Below, in pieces: positions 22,468 through 22,817 of a stretch of DNA of 22,817 nt (positions within the stretch are counted from its first letter, which is position 1; each line of letters opens with the position of its first letter). The DNA is from Rhizophagus sp. LPA8_4_AMF (taxonomy: Eukaryota; Glomeromycota; Glomeromycetes; Glomerales; Glomeraceae). Location of the stretch: positions 1 to 22,817 of the forward strand of contig JADRCO010001072.1 of the NCBI GenBank assembly GCA_021464525.1, given 5' to 3'. The notes below the pieces were generated by a model. It saw only the letters and a program-made list of their open reading frames with translations. It did not search any database and was not told the origin of the DNA. The translations under genes and the position numbers were made by a program.

Positions 22468-22817
22468 CCTCCGTTAAATACTTGAGTAAGATGTTCCTCG
22501 CCCCGTTTGCGTCCCGATCCATCTCCACCTTGCACGAATCACACCTTGAACCACCCAGTTTGTCATTAATTTATCCGCAATGCCCACACGTCTTAGAAGT
22601 GTACTCCTCTGTACACTCAATGACCTTGCAATACTTGTACTCTGCAAAAGAAAATTCGAAATCTGAAATGTGACCAGGTCAACATTGCGCGGGCCGTCCT
22701 TGATAGGATCTTTCTTTTATTCTTGAGTACCATTCGTGAAGTTTCGAATCTAGGTACAGCTCGAGCACCCTAGTCACATCAAATCCCAAATAAAGCGGCC
22801 AAATTCCCTTATGAGAT
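22451..22817 (-). pseudogene. Fanzor / TnpB-like RNA-guided nuclease remnant (C-terminal part)
   Basis: Minus-strand pieces of an OrfB-Zn-ribbon (TnpB/Fanzor) protein are recognisable in two frames. Segment 22757-22656 begins VPRFETSRMVLKNKRKI and continues to MLTWSHFRFR, the block around the RuvC-II glutamate of the family. After a frameshift, segment 22645-22451 begins AEYKYCKVIECTEEYTSKTC, has a zinc-ribbon CGHCG, an in-frame TAA at 22571-22573, a second CDSC pair, then EMDRDANGARNILLKYLT with the RuvC-III aspartate, and ends at TGA 22451-22453. Between the two cysteine pairs it appears about three residues short (GGSRCDSC). A further in-frame stop lies upstream near 22770. Two disruptions in about 300 bases make it inactive. 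The N-terminal part lies beyond the window. These proteins are RNA-guided DNA endonucleases of IS605/IS607-related transposons. Confidence 0.85.

Noticed and set aside
22482..22673. Plus-strand open frame of 63 codons
   Set aside because: Antisense of the Fanzor zinc-ribbon region on the minus strand.

Overview
This window looks like nuclear DNA of an early-diverging fungus, most likely an arbuscular mycorrhizal (Glomeromycotina, Rhizophagus-like) species. It is strongly AT-rich, its genes carry many short GT-AG introns (about 60-90 bases), its largest gene is the fungal/metazoan TOM1/HUWE1 ubiquitin ligase, and its right edge holds a decayed eukaryotic TnpB-like (Fanzor) element. The genus is an inference; another AT-rich early fungus is possible.

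Layout. Bases 1-1340 are repeat DNA: a small inverted repeat, then a foldback element of about 0.9 kb whose long imperfect arms enclose a tandem array with a 146-147 base period. Bases 1599-2964 hold a small multi-exon gene of unrecognised family that appears to be decaying (in-frame stop, frameshift, scattered later stops). Bases 2965-5447 are very AT-rich intergenic DNA with one odd splice-signal-flanked islet. Bases 5448-18585 (+) are a complete 18-exon gene for a 3907-residue HECT E3 ligase of the TOM1/HUWE1 family. Sixteen introns lie in the first 4.6 kb, then comes a single 8.3 kb exon, and a last intron splits the codon of the catalytic cysteine. After a 522-base convergent spacer, bases 22208-19108 (-) are a complete 11-exon gene for an 800-residue phosphoketolase. 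About 240 bases upstream of its start, 22817-22451 (-) is the C-terminal part of a Fanzor/TnpB-like nuclease pseudogene that runs off the window.

Both main genes were reconstructed by joining exons at GT-AG sites so that the reading phase and the expected family sequence are continuous throughout (11,724 and 2,403 coding bases, both divisible by three). They do not share a pathway: one is a giant ubiquitin ligase, the other a carbon-metabolism enzyme making acetyl phosphate. No tRNA, rRNA or CRISPR array was seen. The points most worth a second look are the foldback/tandem-repeat element, the Fanzor remnant with a hairpin at its stop codon, the split active-site cysteine codon, and the presence of a phosphoketolase in a probable mycorrhizal lineage.
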